From Syntrophomonadaceae bacterium (GTDB taxonomy: Bacteria > Bacillota > Dethiobacteria > DTU022), in contig PWYU01000097.1 of the NCBI GenBank assembly GCA_003567725.1, positions 1-32,029 on the forward strand: 32,029 nucleotides of DNA. Reading direction: 5' to 3'. Numbering within the stretch: the first letter of the stretch is position 1; each line of letters begins with the position of its first letter. The translations under genes and the position numbers were made by a program. Below are positions 6,670 through 15,379 of the stretch, piece by piece. Below the pieces are notes generated by a model. It was not told the origin of the DNA, ran no database searches, and saw nothing but the letters and a program-made list of their open reading frames with translations.

Positions 6670-7374
6670 TCAGGCTTTTTTGTTCAGATTGATGCCTCCA
6701 TCATGCAAAGCTTCAGTGGCCATTCGGCGTAAATTACCAACCGACCACTGCAAGGCCCGGCCTTGTTTTTGTTCTCCCCAAGCTTCATTTACAAGGCGTT
6801 CCGCCTCTCGTTGGAGAGCTTCTCCAAAAGCTTTGGATTCTACTACAAATTGGCACTCAAGCTTTTCACTGCCGGGATGGAAATAAAAACGAACCATCAT
6901 CAGCCCAAAATTATCTGTATCAATAAAAATTTCCAGTAAAGGTTCAGAAGCTGTTTTATGGGCCTGCTCCTTTTGGCCCCGGGGCAAAAAACGCACTAAA
7001 GCCGGCACGTTGCCAGCCTTGTTAAGCACACCGGGCATTATAGCAAACAAAAAGGGCTCTGTTTGATCACTACGGGCATTAGTGGAAGGTATTTCTGGCC
7101 GGCCCGAAAAACGAGTCATAATCTTGTAATGAGGGCGAGATTCCCTGGTGCCATTATACTTTAATAACAGCACTTCTCCGGGCTCAACTTTGGCATTTAA
7201 AATAGAACTGAAACTTCCACCTTCCCAGCGTAAAACTGCCGCATCCCCTTTTTGGGTGGTTACTTTTGCCACCACCGTTTCCGGTATTGCAGCTCCCGGT
7301 TTGCCTGTTTTCTTCGTCGCCAGGCGGCTTATGACCGGATCTCGAAATAAGGCGTTTAAAAAACCGCTTTCCAA
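6670..7374 (-). CDS. Hypothetical protein, YlqG/FliK-like by position and C-terminal pattern
   Basis: This 234-residue protein begins TTG at 7374 with GGAGGG six bases upstream. There is no signal peptide or membrane segment. The N-terminal half is a basic, beta-rich segment (VVAKVTTQKGDAAVLRWEGG, then EVLLLKYNG). The C-terminal third reads FGLMMVRFYFHP followed by LECQFVVESKAFGEALQREA, recalling the FliK C-domain pattern in which the protein contacts FlhB. It sits directly before the FlhB-C paralogue, just as B. subtilis ylqG precedes ylqH. I infer a hook-length or export-related role; the similarity is weak and a specific function is not proven. Confidence 0.55.
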   Translation of the reverse strand: MESGFLNALFRDPVISRLATKKTGKPGAAIPETVVAKVTTQKGDAAVLRWEGGSFSSILNAKVEPGEVLLLKYNGTRESRPHYKIMTRFSGRPEIPSTNARSDQTEPFLFAIMPGVLNKAGNVPALVRFLPRGQKEQAHKTASEPLLEIFIDTDNFGLMMVRFYFHPGSEKLECQFVVESKAFGEALQREAERLVNEAWGEQKQGRALQWSVGNLRRMATEALHDGGINLNKKA

Positions 7375-7389
7375 GGAAAACCCTCCACC

Positions 7390-8211
7390 TCAATAAACAG
7401 TTATGCCAAGGGTATATAGTAGAGCTGAAACAACATGTAATTGATATTGGATTCGATCTTCAAGCGGCATCTGTTCACATGTTTCGACAATCATTGCCTC
7501 TGAGCCTGCCAGCAGAGCGCCTTTTACAGCGCTGCCAAGAACTACACCACGCAATAGCATAAAGTGTTTGTCTTCATTGTAAATAGATCTATTAACAATA
7601 GTCTGGACTTCTTCAACTATATCCATTGAACCGGCCTTCCGGGGATAAAGTAAGCTCTGCCCCAGGGCTCCAGGCAATACACGCTCACAATATTCAGCTT
7701 CATGAAGATCTATAACCCATACAGGCTCATATTCGATTATAATTTTTATTATTTCCGCTGCCATTTTATCAACAGCATTAGCTGCAAAATCTCCTGGAAA
7801 AACCCGGTTCAGGTCAGCTTCTCCCGGAGCGTTCCTTAACTCTTCTTTTATGGCAGGGATATTGGCCCTTGGCAGAACCAGTAAAGTTCCTCTATCGATA
7901 ACCCAGGTTGAAACTTCATCAGCGGCAAAAATCCCTGCCGGTTCATCACCATGAATACCACCGATCACCATAACGGTGGGCCCTTTAACAGGCGCGGTTA
8001 TTTTATAAAGGGTAGTTTCCCAGGGGGTATCGTTCATAAGGACCACTTCTGTGCGAACCGCACTTATTTCCGGAGCTGAAAGCTCAACCTTACTGTAGTT
8101 CATTCCACTCATTCTTTGCAGGGCTTTAGAACCATCTCCCGTCAAAGTCAACATTAAGATAGCAGCGGCAAAAAAATACATAATCACAAAGAGCCTGCGT
8201 TTTCCAAACAT
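7390..8211 (-). CDS. Membrane-anchored zinc deacylase (AstE/AspA, M14-like)
   Basis: This 273-residue protein opens with a hydrophobic segment (about 7-24) after a KRR cluster, consistent with a signal anchor and an extracytoplasmic catalytic domain. The domain carries the succinylglutamate desuccinylase/aspartoacylase zinc site: H87 and E90 in GGIHGDEPAG, and H170 in VIDLHEAEY. Substrate residues DLNRVFPGD (133-141) and a late VETCEQ glutamate are also present. The family removes acyl groups or, in M14/M99 relatives, trims cell-wall peptides. The substrate here is unknown. The ATG at 8211 has GGAGGA upstream. Its place between cheR and the YlqG/FlhX pair suggests an envelope role linked to motility, which is inference only. 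Confidence 0.8.
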   Translation of the reverse strand: MFGKRRLFVIMYFFAAAILMLTLTGDGSKALQRMSGMNYSKVELSAPEISAVRTEVVLMNDTPWETTLYKITAPVKGPTVMVIGGIHGDEPAGIFAADEVSTWVIDRGTLLVLPRANIPAIKEELRNAPGEADLNRVFPGDFAANAVDKMAAEIIKIIIEYEPVWVIDLHEAEYCERVLPGALGQSLLYPRKAGSMDIVEEVQTIVNRSIYNEDKHFMLLRGVVLGSAVKGALLAGSEAMIVETCEQMPLEDRIQYQLHVVSALLYTLGITVY

Positions 8212-8259
8212 TAATTCCTCCGGTAATAATAGGGCTTACTGTTACAATAACCATATCCT

Positions 8260-9051
8260 TTAACCTATTTTTTTATAGATTGAAGGAATCAAGCGCTCCA
8301 GGTTAAAACGTTCCGGTTTATTTATAAACTCGGCACAACCAATGATAAAATAACCCCCGGGAGCAACAAGTTTGGCAACTTGTTCAACAATCCATTCCTG
8401 AACATCTGTCTTGAAATATATAAAAACATTACGGCATAAAATCAGCTGCATGGGCGATAAACTTTTATAAAGTGCGCTTTCTAACAAATTGTGTTTTTTG
8501 AAAGTAACTGCCTTTTTATAAGCGGGATCCAGAAGGTAAAACCCATTCTGGGCAGTGAAAGCTGTTTTCAAGATATCTTTAGGAACTTTTTCCAGTTGAT
8601 TGCGGCTGTATTTGCCTTCCCTGGCCATATCAAGGGCCTTATCATCTATATCACTGGCCATTATTTCAGCCCGCTGTAAAGAGGATAGGCTGTGAAGCAT
8701 AAGCGCAATAGAGTAAGGTTCTTCTCCATGAGAGCAACCCATACTCCATATTTTAAGGCGGTTAAAGTTTTGTAAAAGGTCCGGCAATACCCTGTCCTGA
8801 AGGTAATCATAAATTTTGATATCTCGATAGAAAACAGAGGTATTAATAGTTAAGTAATTATAGAATTTATGCAAAAGATCATCATTTACCTTTAAATCAT
8901 TAAAAAAAGAACGCAGGCCATCATATCCTTCACGTTCAATTAACTGACCGATCCTTCTTTCCATCTGCTTATCTTTATATCTTTCAAGATCAAGGCCTGT
9001 TAACTGAAAAAATTCTTTTTTAAACCTGATGAAATCCCAGTTTCCATTCAC
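8260..9051 (-). CDS. cheR: Chemotaxis protein methyltransferase CheR
   Basis: This 263-residue cytoplasmic enzyme methylates glutamates on chemoreceptors using S-adenosylmethionine. An N-terminal helical domain (about 1-75) contains the TINTSVFYRD segment, and the SAM fold follows with IWSMGCSHGEEPYSIALML. ASDIDDKALDMAREGKYS and LILCRNVFIYF complete the CheR pattern. The usual GCSTGEE reads GCSHGEE here, a mild change. The GTG start at 9051 has AGGAGA upstream. It follows cheB by 38 bases, pairing methylation with demethylation in one transcript. No chemoreceptor gene is present in the window. Confidence 0.95.
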   Translation of the reverse strand: MNGNWDFIRFKKEFFQLTGLDLERYKDKQMERRIGQLIEREGYDGLRSFFNDLKVNDDLLHKFYNYLTINTSVFYRDIKIYDYLQDRVLPDLLQNFNRLKIWSMGCSHGEEPYSIALMLHSLSSLQRAEIMASDIDDKALDMAREGKYSRNQLEKVPKDILKTAFTAQNGFYLLDPAYKKAVTFKKHNLLESALYKSLSPMQLILCRNVFIYFKTDVQEWIVEQVAKLVAPGGYFIIGCAEFINKPERFNLERLIPSIYKKIG

Positions 9052-9089
9052 AAGCAGTGTTCTCCTTTCTAATGATCTGGCAACTGTAT

Positions 9090-10160
9090 TTATTGTTTGC
9101 TAAATAAACGAGTATGACGTTCAATTTCCGCCGCTATTCTTTCAACTGGAAGCTGGATATCACTTAATCCATCTTTCTGCAATGCTGAAGGCATGCTGGG
9201 AATTAGTGCTGTAGAGGGGTCCTGGATAATAACAACTGTATCTTTTTTCTTTTGTTTCAATACTTTAGTCCCCGCAGCACCATCTTTACCCATACCGGTC
9301 ATTATGACTACAACAACACTGTGTTCACAATCAACCAATGACTCCAGCATAACATCGATAGAAGGCCGGACATAATTAACCCTGGGACCGGAATCAAGTG
9401 CTACGGTTTTATTATGCAGCACCAGGTGATAACCACCGGGAGCTACCAGGGCCTGTCCTTTTAACAGCGCATCCCCCTGTTCAGCTTCTTTTACTTTTAA
9501 AGGAGAAAACAAATCCAGGCGCTGGGCAAATGAAAGAGTAAAACCTGGCGGCATATGTTGAGAAAGCATTACTGCAGCCGGCAGATCCGGCGATAAATTT
9601 TTAAATAAAATTTCTAACGCTTTAGGCCCCCCGGTTGAAGCCCCGATAGCGACTATCACCCCGGCTGTTTCTTTACGGCCTGTTCGCAGAGCATACTTTT
9701 TAGCACCATCATGCACAACAGTTTTTTGTGGCGCGATTAAATCAACTTTTGCGGTAGATGCGGCAATTATTTTTTGAGGCAGTACATTTTTTAGTTCTTC
9801 CACCGAATCTTCAAAGGATCCTGAAAGGTTTCGCGAAGGTTTGGAAATAAAGTCTACTGCCCCTGCATCAAGCGCTTTTAAAGTACTTTCGCTGCCCACC
9901 TTGGTATGACTGCTAAGCATGATCACCGGCAGAGGGTTTTCTGCCATTATGTGCCGCACAGTTTCAATCCCATCCATACGCGGCATCTCTAAATCCATCG
10001 TAAGAACATCAGGCTTGTAATCTTTAATTTTTTTTAAAGCATCTACTCCATCTTTAGCTGTTGCAACCACTTCAAGATCAGGGGTTTCACTGATAATATC
10101 ATTAATTATCCGTCGCATAAAAGCAGAATCTTCAACTATCAACACCCGTACAGTTTTCAC
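9090..10160 (-). CDS. cheB: Chemotaxis response regulator / protein-glutamate methylesterase CheB
   Basis: This 356-residue, two-domain enzyme removes methyl groups from receptors and deamidates glutamines. The receiver domain (about 1-125) has E10-D11, phospho-acceptor D56 in LTMDLEMP, and a KPS lysine. The esterase domain (about 165-350) shows the catalytic serine in IGASTGGPKA, the histidine in SQHMPPGF and the aspartate in MTGMGKDGAAG. The start is GTG in a GTGA overlap with the cheD stop, with AAGGAG inside the end of cheD, so translation is coupled. Activity would rise when CheA phosphorylates the receiver domain. Confidence 0.96.
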   Translation of the reverse strand: MKTVRVLIVEDSAFMRRIINDIISETPDLEVVATAKDGVDALKKIKDYKPDVLTMDLEMPRMDGIETVRHIMAENPLPVIMLSSHTKVGSESTLKALDAGAVDFISKPSRNLSGSFEDSVEELKNVLPQKIIAASTAKVDLIAPQKTVVHDGAKKYALRTGRKETAGVIVAIGASTGGPKALEILFKNLSPDLPAAVMLSQHMPPGFTLSFAQRLDLFSPLKVKEAEQGDALLKGQALVAPGGYHLVLHNKTVALDSGPRVNYVRPSIDVMLESLVDCEHSVVVVIMTGMGKDGAAGTKVLKQKKKDTVVIIQDPSTALIPSMPSALQKDGLSDIQLPVERIAAEIERHTRLFSKQ

Positions 10161-10645
10161 TTCTTCATAGCTCCTTTGCCGACTGTAGTGATAGTAACTT
10201 TGCCGGTATCAACAAAAAAGCGCATTGTCCTTCCACAAGAACCGCCTACCTCTTCACTGTCAATCTTGATGCTTTCCTGCTTTAAAACAGAGCGAACCGC
10301 TTCAATATTTTTTTTGCCAACATTACCTGAATCATTTTGGAAATTAAATAAGCTTGCCCCTCCGGCAAGCCGGGCTCTAATATTATTTTTTTTTGCCCCT
10401 GCAGCAATCATCTGCTCAATTAAGTGAGGAACTGCTGTATCGGCAAATTTGGCCGGGTTAACACTATTGGAGCTGGGCCGGTTAAATTTTGAACTGTCAT
10501 TTAAAAGAATGTGAGCCAGCCCACCTATTTTAGACTGTTGATCGTACAGGGCAACGCCTACACAGGAACCCAGGCCAAAGGTAACCAGCACTCCCGCATT
10601 CTTAATTACAGCCATATCGGCAATTTTAACATGCACTGTCTCCAT
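10157..10645 (-). CDS. cheD: Chemoreceptor glutamine deamidase CheD
   Basis: This 162-residue protein deamidates receptor glutamines and, in Bacillus and Thermotoga, binds and stimulates CheC. The catalytic residues are visible: T22, C28 in FGLGSCVGVALYD, and H45 in GGLAHILL. ARLAGGASLF follows as in the family. The ATG at 10645 is preceded by GGAGG. It lies 54 bases after cheY and overlaps cheB. No stand-alone CheC is in the window, so its CheC-type partner could be the double-CheC FliY encoded just upstream, or a CheC gene elsewhere. Confidence 0.95.
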   Translation of the reverse strand: METVHVKIADMAVIKNAGVLVTFGLGSCVGVALYDQQSKIGGLAHILLNDSSKFNRPSSNSVNPAKFADTAVPHLIEQMIAAGAKKNNIRARLAGGASLFNFQNDSGNVGKKNIEAVRSVLKQESIKIDSEEVGGSCGRTMRFFVDTGKVTITTVGKGAMKK

Positions 10646-10699
10646 CTATAACCTCCGGGCTTTGAAAAGCAAATTATGCCGCATATTTAAAAAAGCGAT

Positions 10700-11065
10700 T
10701 TAGTTTTCCAGCTTGGTCAGGGCTTCAGCAATGCGATCCGGCTGGAACGGTTTTACCACAAAGTCTTTGGCTCCGGCATTTAGAGCTTCTATAACAAGGC
10801 TTTTTTGACCCATAGCACTTACAACGACAACTGTTGCATTAGAATCATAGCTCATTATTTCTTTAATCGCTGTAATGCCATCCATATTAGGCATGGTAAT
10901 ATCCATGGTAACTAAGGACGGTTTTAACTCTTTATAGAGATCCACCCCTTTTTGTCCATCTTCCCCTTCTCCAACAACCTCATAACCGTTTTTTTCAAGC
11001 ATATTTTTCAAAGTCATCCTCATGAAAGCAGTATCATCAACAACCAGCACCGTTTTACTCAACAT
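10700..11065 (-). CDS. cheY: Chemotaxis response regulator CheY
   Basis: This 121-residue single receiver domain carries the switch signal from CheA to the flagellar motor. It has D10-D11, phospho-acceptor D55 (LVTMDITMPNMDG), the conserved serine in VVVVSAMG and the lysine in FVVKPFQP. The ATG at 11065 is chosen over a GTG 15 bases upstream because AGGGAGG sits correctly in front of it, inside the end of cheA. The two genes overlap by 11 bases and are probably translationally coupled. FliM and FliN in this cluster both carry EIDSL/EMDAL-type N-terminal peptides that could bind its phosphorylated form. Confidence 0.95.
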   Translation of the reverse strand: MLSKTVLVVDDTAFMRMTLKNMLEKNGYEVVGEGEDGQKGVDLYKELKPSLVTMDITMPNMDGITAIKEIMSYDSNATVVVVSAMGQKSLVIEALNAGAKDFVVKPFQPDRIAEALTKLEN

Positions 11066-13202
11066 AATCCCTCCCTTCACTTAAAAGGCCGGCAACATCT
11101 ATAATTAAAGTAACACTACCGTCACCAAGCACCGTTGCACCGGCAATTCCTTTTAACCCCCTGATTATTTCACCGAGAGATTTGATCATTATTTCCTGCT
11201 GCCCAATTAAATCATCAACTATAAATCCCGCTTTGCGCCCTGCAGCTTCGACAATAACTACCGAAGATTCACTTTCAGGCAAGTCACCGCTTTCAAAGCC
11301 TAACATACTGCTTAAAAAATAAAGCGGGATCACTTCCCCTCTGAGGTTAACTACAGGGTTGCCACGTATAGTTTTTATTTCCCGCCGATCAAGATATACA
11401 TTCTCATGAATCACTTCTACCGGTATGGCATACAGCTGGTGCATTGATTTGACCAGCAAAGTGGTAATGATTGCCAGAGTAAGCGGCAGGCGTATTTCAA
11501 AACGAGTCATAAAACCAATTTCACTGGCCACTTCCACCGTCCCGTGCAAGGCTTCTATACTGTTTCTTACTGCATCCATTCCTACCCCGCGCCCTGAAAC
11601 ATCGGTAACTTCTTCAGAAGTGCTGAAACCGCTGAAAAATATCAGGCTGACCAGGTCATCATTACTTAACTGGGAATATTCTTCCTCCGTAATCAAACCT
11701 TTTTGAATAGCTATTCTTCCTATTTTCTGAGGATCAATACCGCCTCCGTCATCTTCAACCGTAATAACCACCTGGTTGCCTTCATGACAGGCCTTCAAAT
11801 AGATAGACCCTTCAGGGTTTTTACCTTTTCTGGTTCTTTCTTCCGGAGATTCAATCCCATGATCAAAAGCATTGCGCAGCAGGTGAACCAGCGGATCGGA
11901 AAGCCGGTTAATTATTGATCGATCCAGTTCTGTTTCTTCGCCGCTAATATGGAGTTGAACCTTTTTACCTTTTTCACGGCACAGATCACGCACCATACGC
12001 GGAAACCTTCCAAAAGCATGCCCAATCGGCACCATCCGCAGCTCCATAGCTGTAACATGAAGATTGGTTATCGACCCTTTTAATTGATCTATGGTGCTAT
12101 CCAGATCGTCATTAAAACCGTGGCCAATTTCAGAGATCCTGGTCCTTGCCACAACCATTTCGCCAACCAGGTTTACCAGATCATCAAGTTTCTGAGTTTC
12201 AACCCTGACCATTTTATCAGCAGCCTTATTAGTTTCACTGGCCTTTTCTTCTTTAGTGGAGGGCTGCTCTTTAGTTTCAACATGTTCAGTATTTTTTCCT
12301 GCCTCTTGCTCCGGCTTTTTCACATTATCCCCGGAAATAAAAGTTTCCGTAACTTCCCGCTCCCGGGCTTCAACCGGGGTGATTGAGTCTTTTTCGGGCA
12401 AAACTGCCGGCTCTGGTTCAGCCTCTCCTACGGCTTCATCGGCAGCCTGCCAGGGCCCCAGCTCAATTTCTTCCACATCAGTTATCTGGCTCAATTTAGC
12501 CTGCACTGCTTCCTGGCTGCAATTGTTAGGAACAAAAAGGACTTGAAACTCTAAAGCGAAATTTTCTTCTTCCAAATCCTGCTGAGAGGGGATTGAAACT
12601 ATTACTTCACCACACTCTTCTAAAGCTTTAAAAATCATGTAGATCCGGACTGATTTCATTACAACATTTTCTTTCAAAACGATTCTAACCAGGCAAGGAC
12701 TGTCTCCCCTTTCTAAGGCCTGGCGCAGGATTTCCTGATCCATCACCCCGAGATCAAAAACTGCAGCTTGCCCGGTTTCATTTTGCTCACAGCTATAGTC
12801 ATCCTCTACGTCAGTATCCTGTTTATCACGGGCCTTGTTCATTTCAAAAATTAAATTGCCCCATTTTTTTTCATCTTCCTCATTGTTTACTTCCGGGTTT
12901 TCCAGCGAGTCCTGAAGCAGATCAACTGCTTCAAAAAGCAGATCTACAATCTCCGGGCTTGGCTCCCTGTCAAAAGTTTTAAAATCTTCCATGAAGTTTT
13001 CCAGCCCATGGGCAATAGTGGTGACGTGATTATAACCCATAGTCCCGGCCATGCCTTTAAGGCTGTGTACTGCCCGAAATGCTTCTTTTAGCTGCTCAGT
13101 ATCCCGTGGGTTTTCTTCCAGCTTTAAAAGGCACTGATTTAGGATCTGCATGTATTCCCCGGCTTCTGCCTGAAACAGTTCTGCATACTGCCTGACATCC
13201 AT
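11055..13202 (-). CDS. cheA: Chemotaxis histidine kinase CheA
   Basis: This 715-residue cytoplasmic kinase autophosphorylates in response to receptors and passes phosphate to CheY and CheB. Domains in order are HPt P1 with H46 in AFRAVHSLKGMAG, a P2-like region (about 170-255), an acidic linker of about 80 residues rich in E, K and T, a dimerisation helix pair beginning RVETQKLDDLVNLVGEMVV, the ATPase and a CheW-like P5 domain. The ATPase has its N box in LLRNAFDHGIE, G1 in VEDDGGGID and G2 in SGRGVGMDAV. All motifs are intact and length is normal. The ATG has GGGAGG upstream. No cheW gene is seen nearby, although CheA needs CheW to couple to receptors. Confidence 0.97.
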   Translation of the reverse strand: MDVRQYAELFQAEAGEYMQILNQCLLKLEENPRDTEQLKEAFRAVHSLKGMAGTMGYNHVTTIAHGLENFMEDFKTFDREPSPEIVDLLFEAVDLLQDSLENPEVNNEEDEKKWGNLIFEMNKARDKQDTDVEDDYSCEQNETGQAAVFDLGVMDQEILRQALERGDSPCLVRIVLKENVVMKSVRIYMIFKALEECGEVIVSIPSQQDLEEENFALEFQVLFVPNNCSQEAVQAKLSQITDVEEIELGPWQAADEAVGEAEPEPAVLPEKDSITPVEAREREVTETFISGDNVKKPEQEAGKNTEHVETKEQPSTKEEKASETNKAADKMVRVETQKLDDLVNLVGEMVVARTRISEIGHGFNDDLDSTIDQLKGSITNLHVTAMELRMVPIGHAFGRFPRMVRDLCREKGKKVQLHISGEETELDRSIINRLSDPLVHLLRNAFDHGIESPEERTRKGKNPEGSIYLKACHEGNQVVITVEDDGGGIDPQKIGRIAIQKGLITEEEYSQLSNDDLVSLIFFSGFSTSEEVTDVSGRGVGMDAVRNSIEALHGTVEVASEIGFMTRFEIRLPLTLAIITTLLVKSMHQLYAIPVEVIHENVYLDRREIKTIRGNPVVNLRGEVIPLYFLSSMLGFESGDLPESESSVVIVEAAGRKAGFIVDDLIGQQEIMIKSLGEIIRGLKGIAGATVLGDGSVTLIIDVAGLLSEGRDYVE

Positions 13203-13235
13203 CTAAATGACCTCCCTGTAAATAAACCGGTTTAG

Positions 13236-14993
13236 TTAAAGATCATAACTGTCTATAACTTCCTCGAATTGTATTTCAGTTATCTTAATGCCCAGCTGAT
13301 CGTTAATCATAACAACTTCGCCTTTGGCCAGCAGCTTGTTATTGGCCATCAATTCAACCTGATCATGAACGTTACAGTCAAGATCAACAATACCGCCTTT
13401 ATCCAGGGAAAACAATTTGCCCAGAGAAATCCTGGCTTTCCCAAGGACGACCTCAATATCCATCGGTATATCCTTAATCAGCTCCAGTTTCTGCAGATCA
13501 ATACCATAGCTTGAGTCCGACTTTGGTGCCGGTCTTGAAGCAGGTTCTTTTTCTTTCTGCTGCGAATCAATCACTGCCTCTTCTAGATCTGCGGCATATT
13601 CTAAATCAGGCATATTATCAAACGGATCCACAGCAGGTTGAGCTTCAGAAAGGGCCTCCCCTTCCTGCTGGCCGTAAAGGAGATCTTGCGCCATTTTTTT
13701 TGCAAATTCAACAGGAATAATTTGAATCATAACGCTATCAATTAAATCTTCCACCTTAATTGAAAATTCGACATGAACCACCTGATCTTCAGGCTTTAAA
13801 CCCGATAACTGCGAGTGTTCGCTGGAAAGATCAATCTGTTCAATGGTGGGTGGAGTTATATCTATGGTGCGTTGAAACAGCTCTGACATCGAGGTGGCCA
13901 TTGAACCCATCATCTGGTTCATTGCTTCCTGGACAGCGCTGATCGCAATTTCACCCATCGGGCCTTCCATGCTCCCAGGCGACTCACCCATCATCAAGGC
14001 GGAAATAACCAGCGCATCCTGTTCTTTGATCAGCAGGACATTGCTTCCCTCCAAACCTGAAGAATAATCCACTTCCACCAGCAGGCAGGGAAGCGGGTAA
14101 TCTTCCCGGATTTCCTTTATTTTTCGCACTTCAAGATTAGGCGTGGTTATATCTACAGTTTTGTTCAGAAGCACGGATAGAGCTGTTGCAGAAGCGCCTA
14201 GTGAAATATTTCCCACTTCGCCTACTGTGTCCATTTCCAGATCACTTAGCGGACCTGCTGGCCCTGTTTGATCACCGGAATGGATGGCCGCGGTTTCAAT
14301 TGCATCTTTATCCATTTCATCTGCCTGTTCTGCTTGGTGATCAGACCCAGGATCGGCCTCTGGCCCGGTAGTGTTTTCGCCCGGAACAGAGGCCGCTTCT
14401 GGTTCTTCACCCAACAACTGGGCGGCCATCTTTTTGGCAAATTCAAGCGGAATTACCTGAACCATAACACTGTCAATAATCTCTTCTACTTGCATGGAAA
14501 ACTCAACCTGGACAACTTTCGCTACTTCATTTAAGGGCGAAATTTCAGGTTCTTCGTCGCCAAGGTTGATTAAATCAATTTTAGGAGTGGATATTTCAAT
14601 GGTCCTTTGAAAGAGTTCCGACATTGAGGTAGCCATGGATCCCATCATCTGATTCATCGCTTCCTGAACAGCGCTGGTTTCAATTTCATTTAAAGGCCCT
14701 TCTTTGTCATCCGGCGATTCACCCATCATCATGGCAGCGATTTTTACCGCATCCTGCTCTTTTACCAGCAGGACGTTTTTGCCTTCCAGGCCGGAAATAT
14801 ATTCCACTTCCACTACCAGGCAGGGAACGGGATATATTTGCTGCAGATCGGCGCTATCAACAACATCCAGCCGCGGTGTCGTTATATCAACCATTTTATC
14901 AAGAATAGTTGATAAAGCTGTGGCAGATGCGCCCAGAGAAATATTACCTACTTCGGCAATAGTGTCTTTTTCCAGCAAGCTTAATCCTTCCAA
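13236..14993 (-). CDS. fliY: FliY-like switch protein with two tandem CheC phosphatase modules and a SpoA domain
   Basis: This 585-residue protein is much longer than usual FliY (about 380). Two CheC-type modules (about 1-195 and 248-445) are joined by an acidic linker and followed by a second acidic linker and a FliN/SpoA domain (about 505-580). Each module has both CheY-P phosphatase motifs of the form D/S-x3-E-x2-N: D10-E14-N17, S107-E111-N114, D255-E259-N262 and S352-E356-N359. The spacing between copies is a constant 245 residues. Stretches such as MMGSMATSMSELFQRTI are identical, yet codons differ, so the duplication is not recent. The N-terminal FliM-like CheY-binding peptide of Bacillus FliY is absent. 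The TTG start at 14993 has AAGGAGG upstream. It should sit in the C-ring and dephosphorylate CheY-P. Confidence 0.93.
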   Translation of the reverse strand: MEGLSLLEKDTIAEVGNISLGASATALSTILDKMVDITTPRLDVVDSADLQQIYPVPCLVVEVEYISGLEGKNVLLVKEQDAVKIAAMMMGESPDDKEGPLNEIETSAVQEAMNQMMGSMATSMSELFQRTIEISTPKIDLINLGDEEPEISPLNEVAKVVQVEFSMQVEEIIDSVMVQVIPLEFAKKMAAQLLGEEPEAASVPGENTTGPEADPGSDHQAEQADEMDKDAIETAAIHSGDQTGPAGPLSDLEMDTVGEVGNISLGASATALSVLLNKTVDITTPNLEVRKIKEIREDYPLPCLLVEVDYSSGLEGSNVLLIKEQDALVISALMMGESPGSMEGPMGEIAISAVQEAMNQMMGSMATSMSELFQRTIDITPPTIEQIDLSSEHSQLSGLKPEDQVVHVEFSIKVEDLIDSVMIQIIPVEFAKKMAQDLLYGQQEGEALSEAQPAVDPFDNMPDLEYAADLEEAVIDSQQKEKEPASRPAPKSDSSYGIDLQKLELIKDIPMDIEVVLGKARISLGKLFSLDKGGIVDLDCNVHDQVELMANNKLLAKGEVVMINDQLGIKITEIQFEEVIDSYDL

Positions 14994-15004
14994 AATACCC
15001 CTCC

Positions 15005-15379
15005 TTAACGCAAGTTTTCTAATCTTTCTTTAGGATGGATAATGTTTTGCAGGCGAATTCCAAAAACTTCACCGATGGTAATCACTTCACCTTCGGCAAA
15101 AGGTTTGCCATTAACTACCAGATCAACCGGTTCTTCAATCGAATTTTCCAGTTCAATTACCGTTCCAACTGTTAAATTTAACAGCTGCCCGATGGTCCGC
15201 TGAGTTTCGCCAAGGCGCACAGATACTTCAAGGGGAAAATCCAGGACCAACTTAAGCTTCAAATCCATTTTCAATTCATCTTCACGGCTTGAGTTTTGAT
15301 TTAACAGGGCATCCATCTCTTCTTCGGATAAAAGGTCGCGGCTATCGATAGTTATCACCAACTTTTCCATTATGGTCAT
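15005..15379 (-). CDS. fliN: Flagellar switch protein FliN with an N-terminal EMDALL peptide
   Basis: This 124-residue protein has a SpoA domain (about 45-115: LDFPLEVSVRLGETQRTIGQ, then VDLVVNGKPFAEGEVI). It forms part of the C-ring below FliM. Its N-terminus carries LLSEEEMDALLNQ, the short peptide that binds CheY-P in FliM and Bacillus FliY. The gene overlaps fliM by 38 bases; an alternative ATG at 15370 is equally plausible because neither has a strong ribosome site, so translation is probably coupled to fliM. The stop is 11 bases before the FliY start. One of four SpoA-domain proteins in the window. Confidence 0.92.
   Translation of the reverse strand: MTIMEKLVITIDSRDLLSEEEMDALLNQNSSREDELKMDLKLKLVLDFPLEVSVRLGETQRTIGQLLNLTVGTVIELENSIEEPVDLVVNGKPFAEGEVITIGEVFGIRLQNIIHPKERLENLR

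Noticed and set aside
13236-14993. FliY duplication as an assembly artefact
   Set aside because: The two modules differ at many synonymous and some amino-acid positions and are joined by a unique acidic linker, so they are not a copied read segment.
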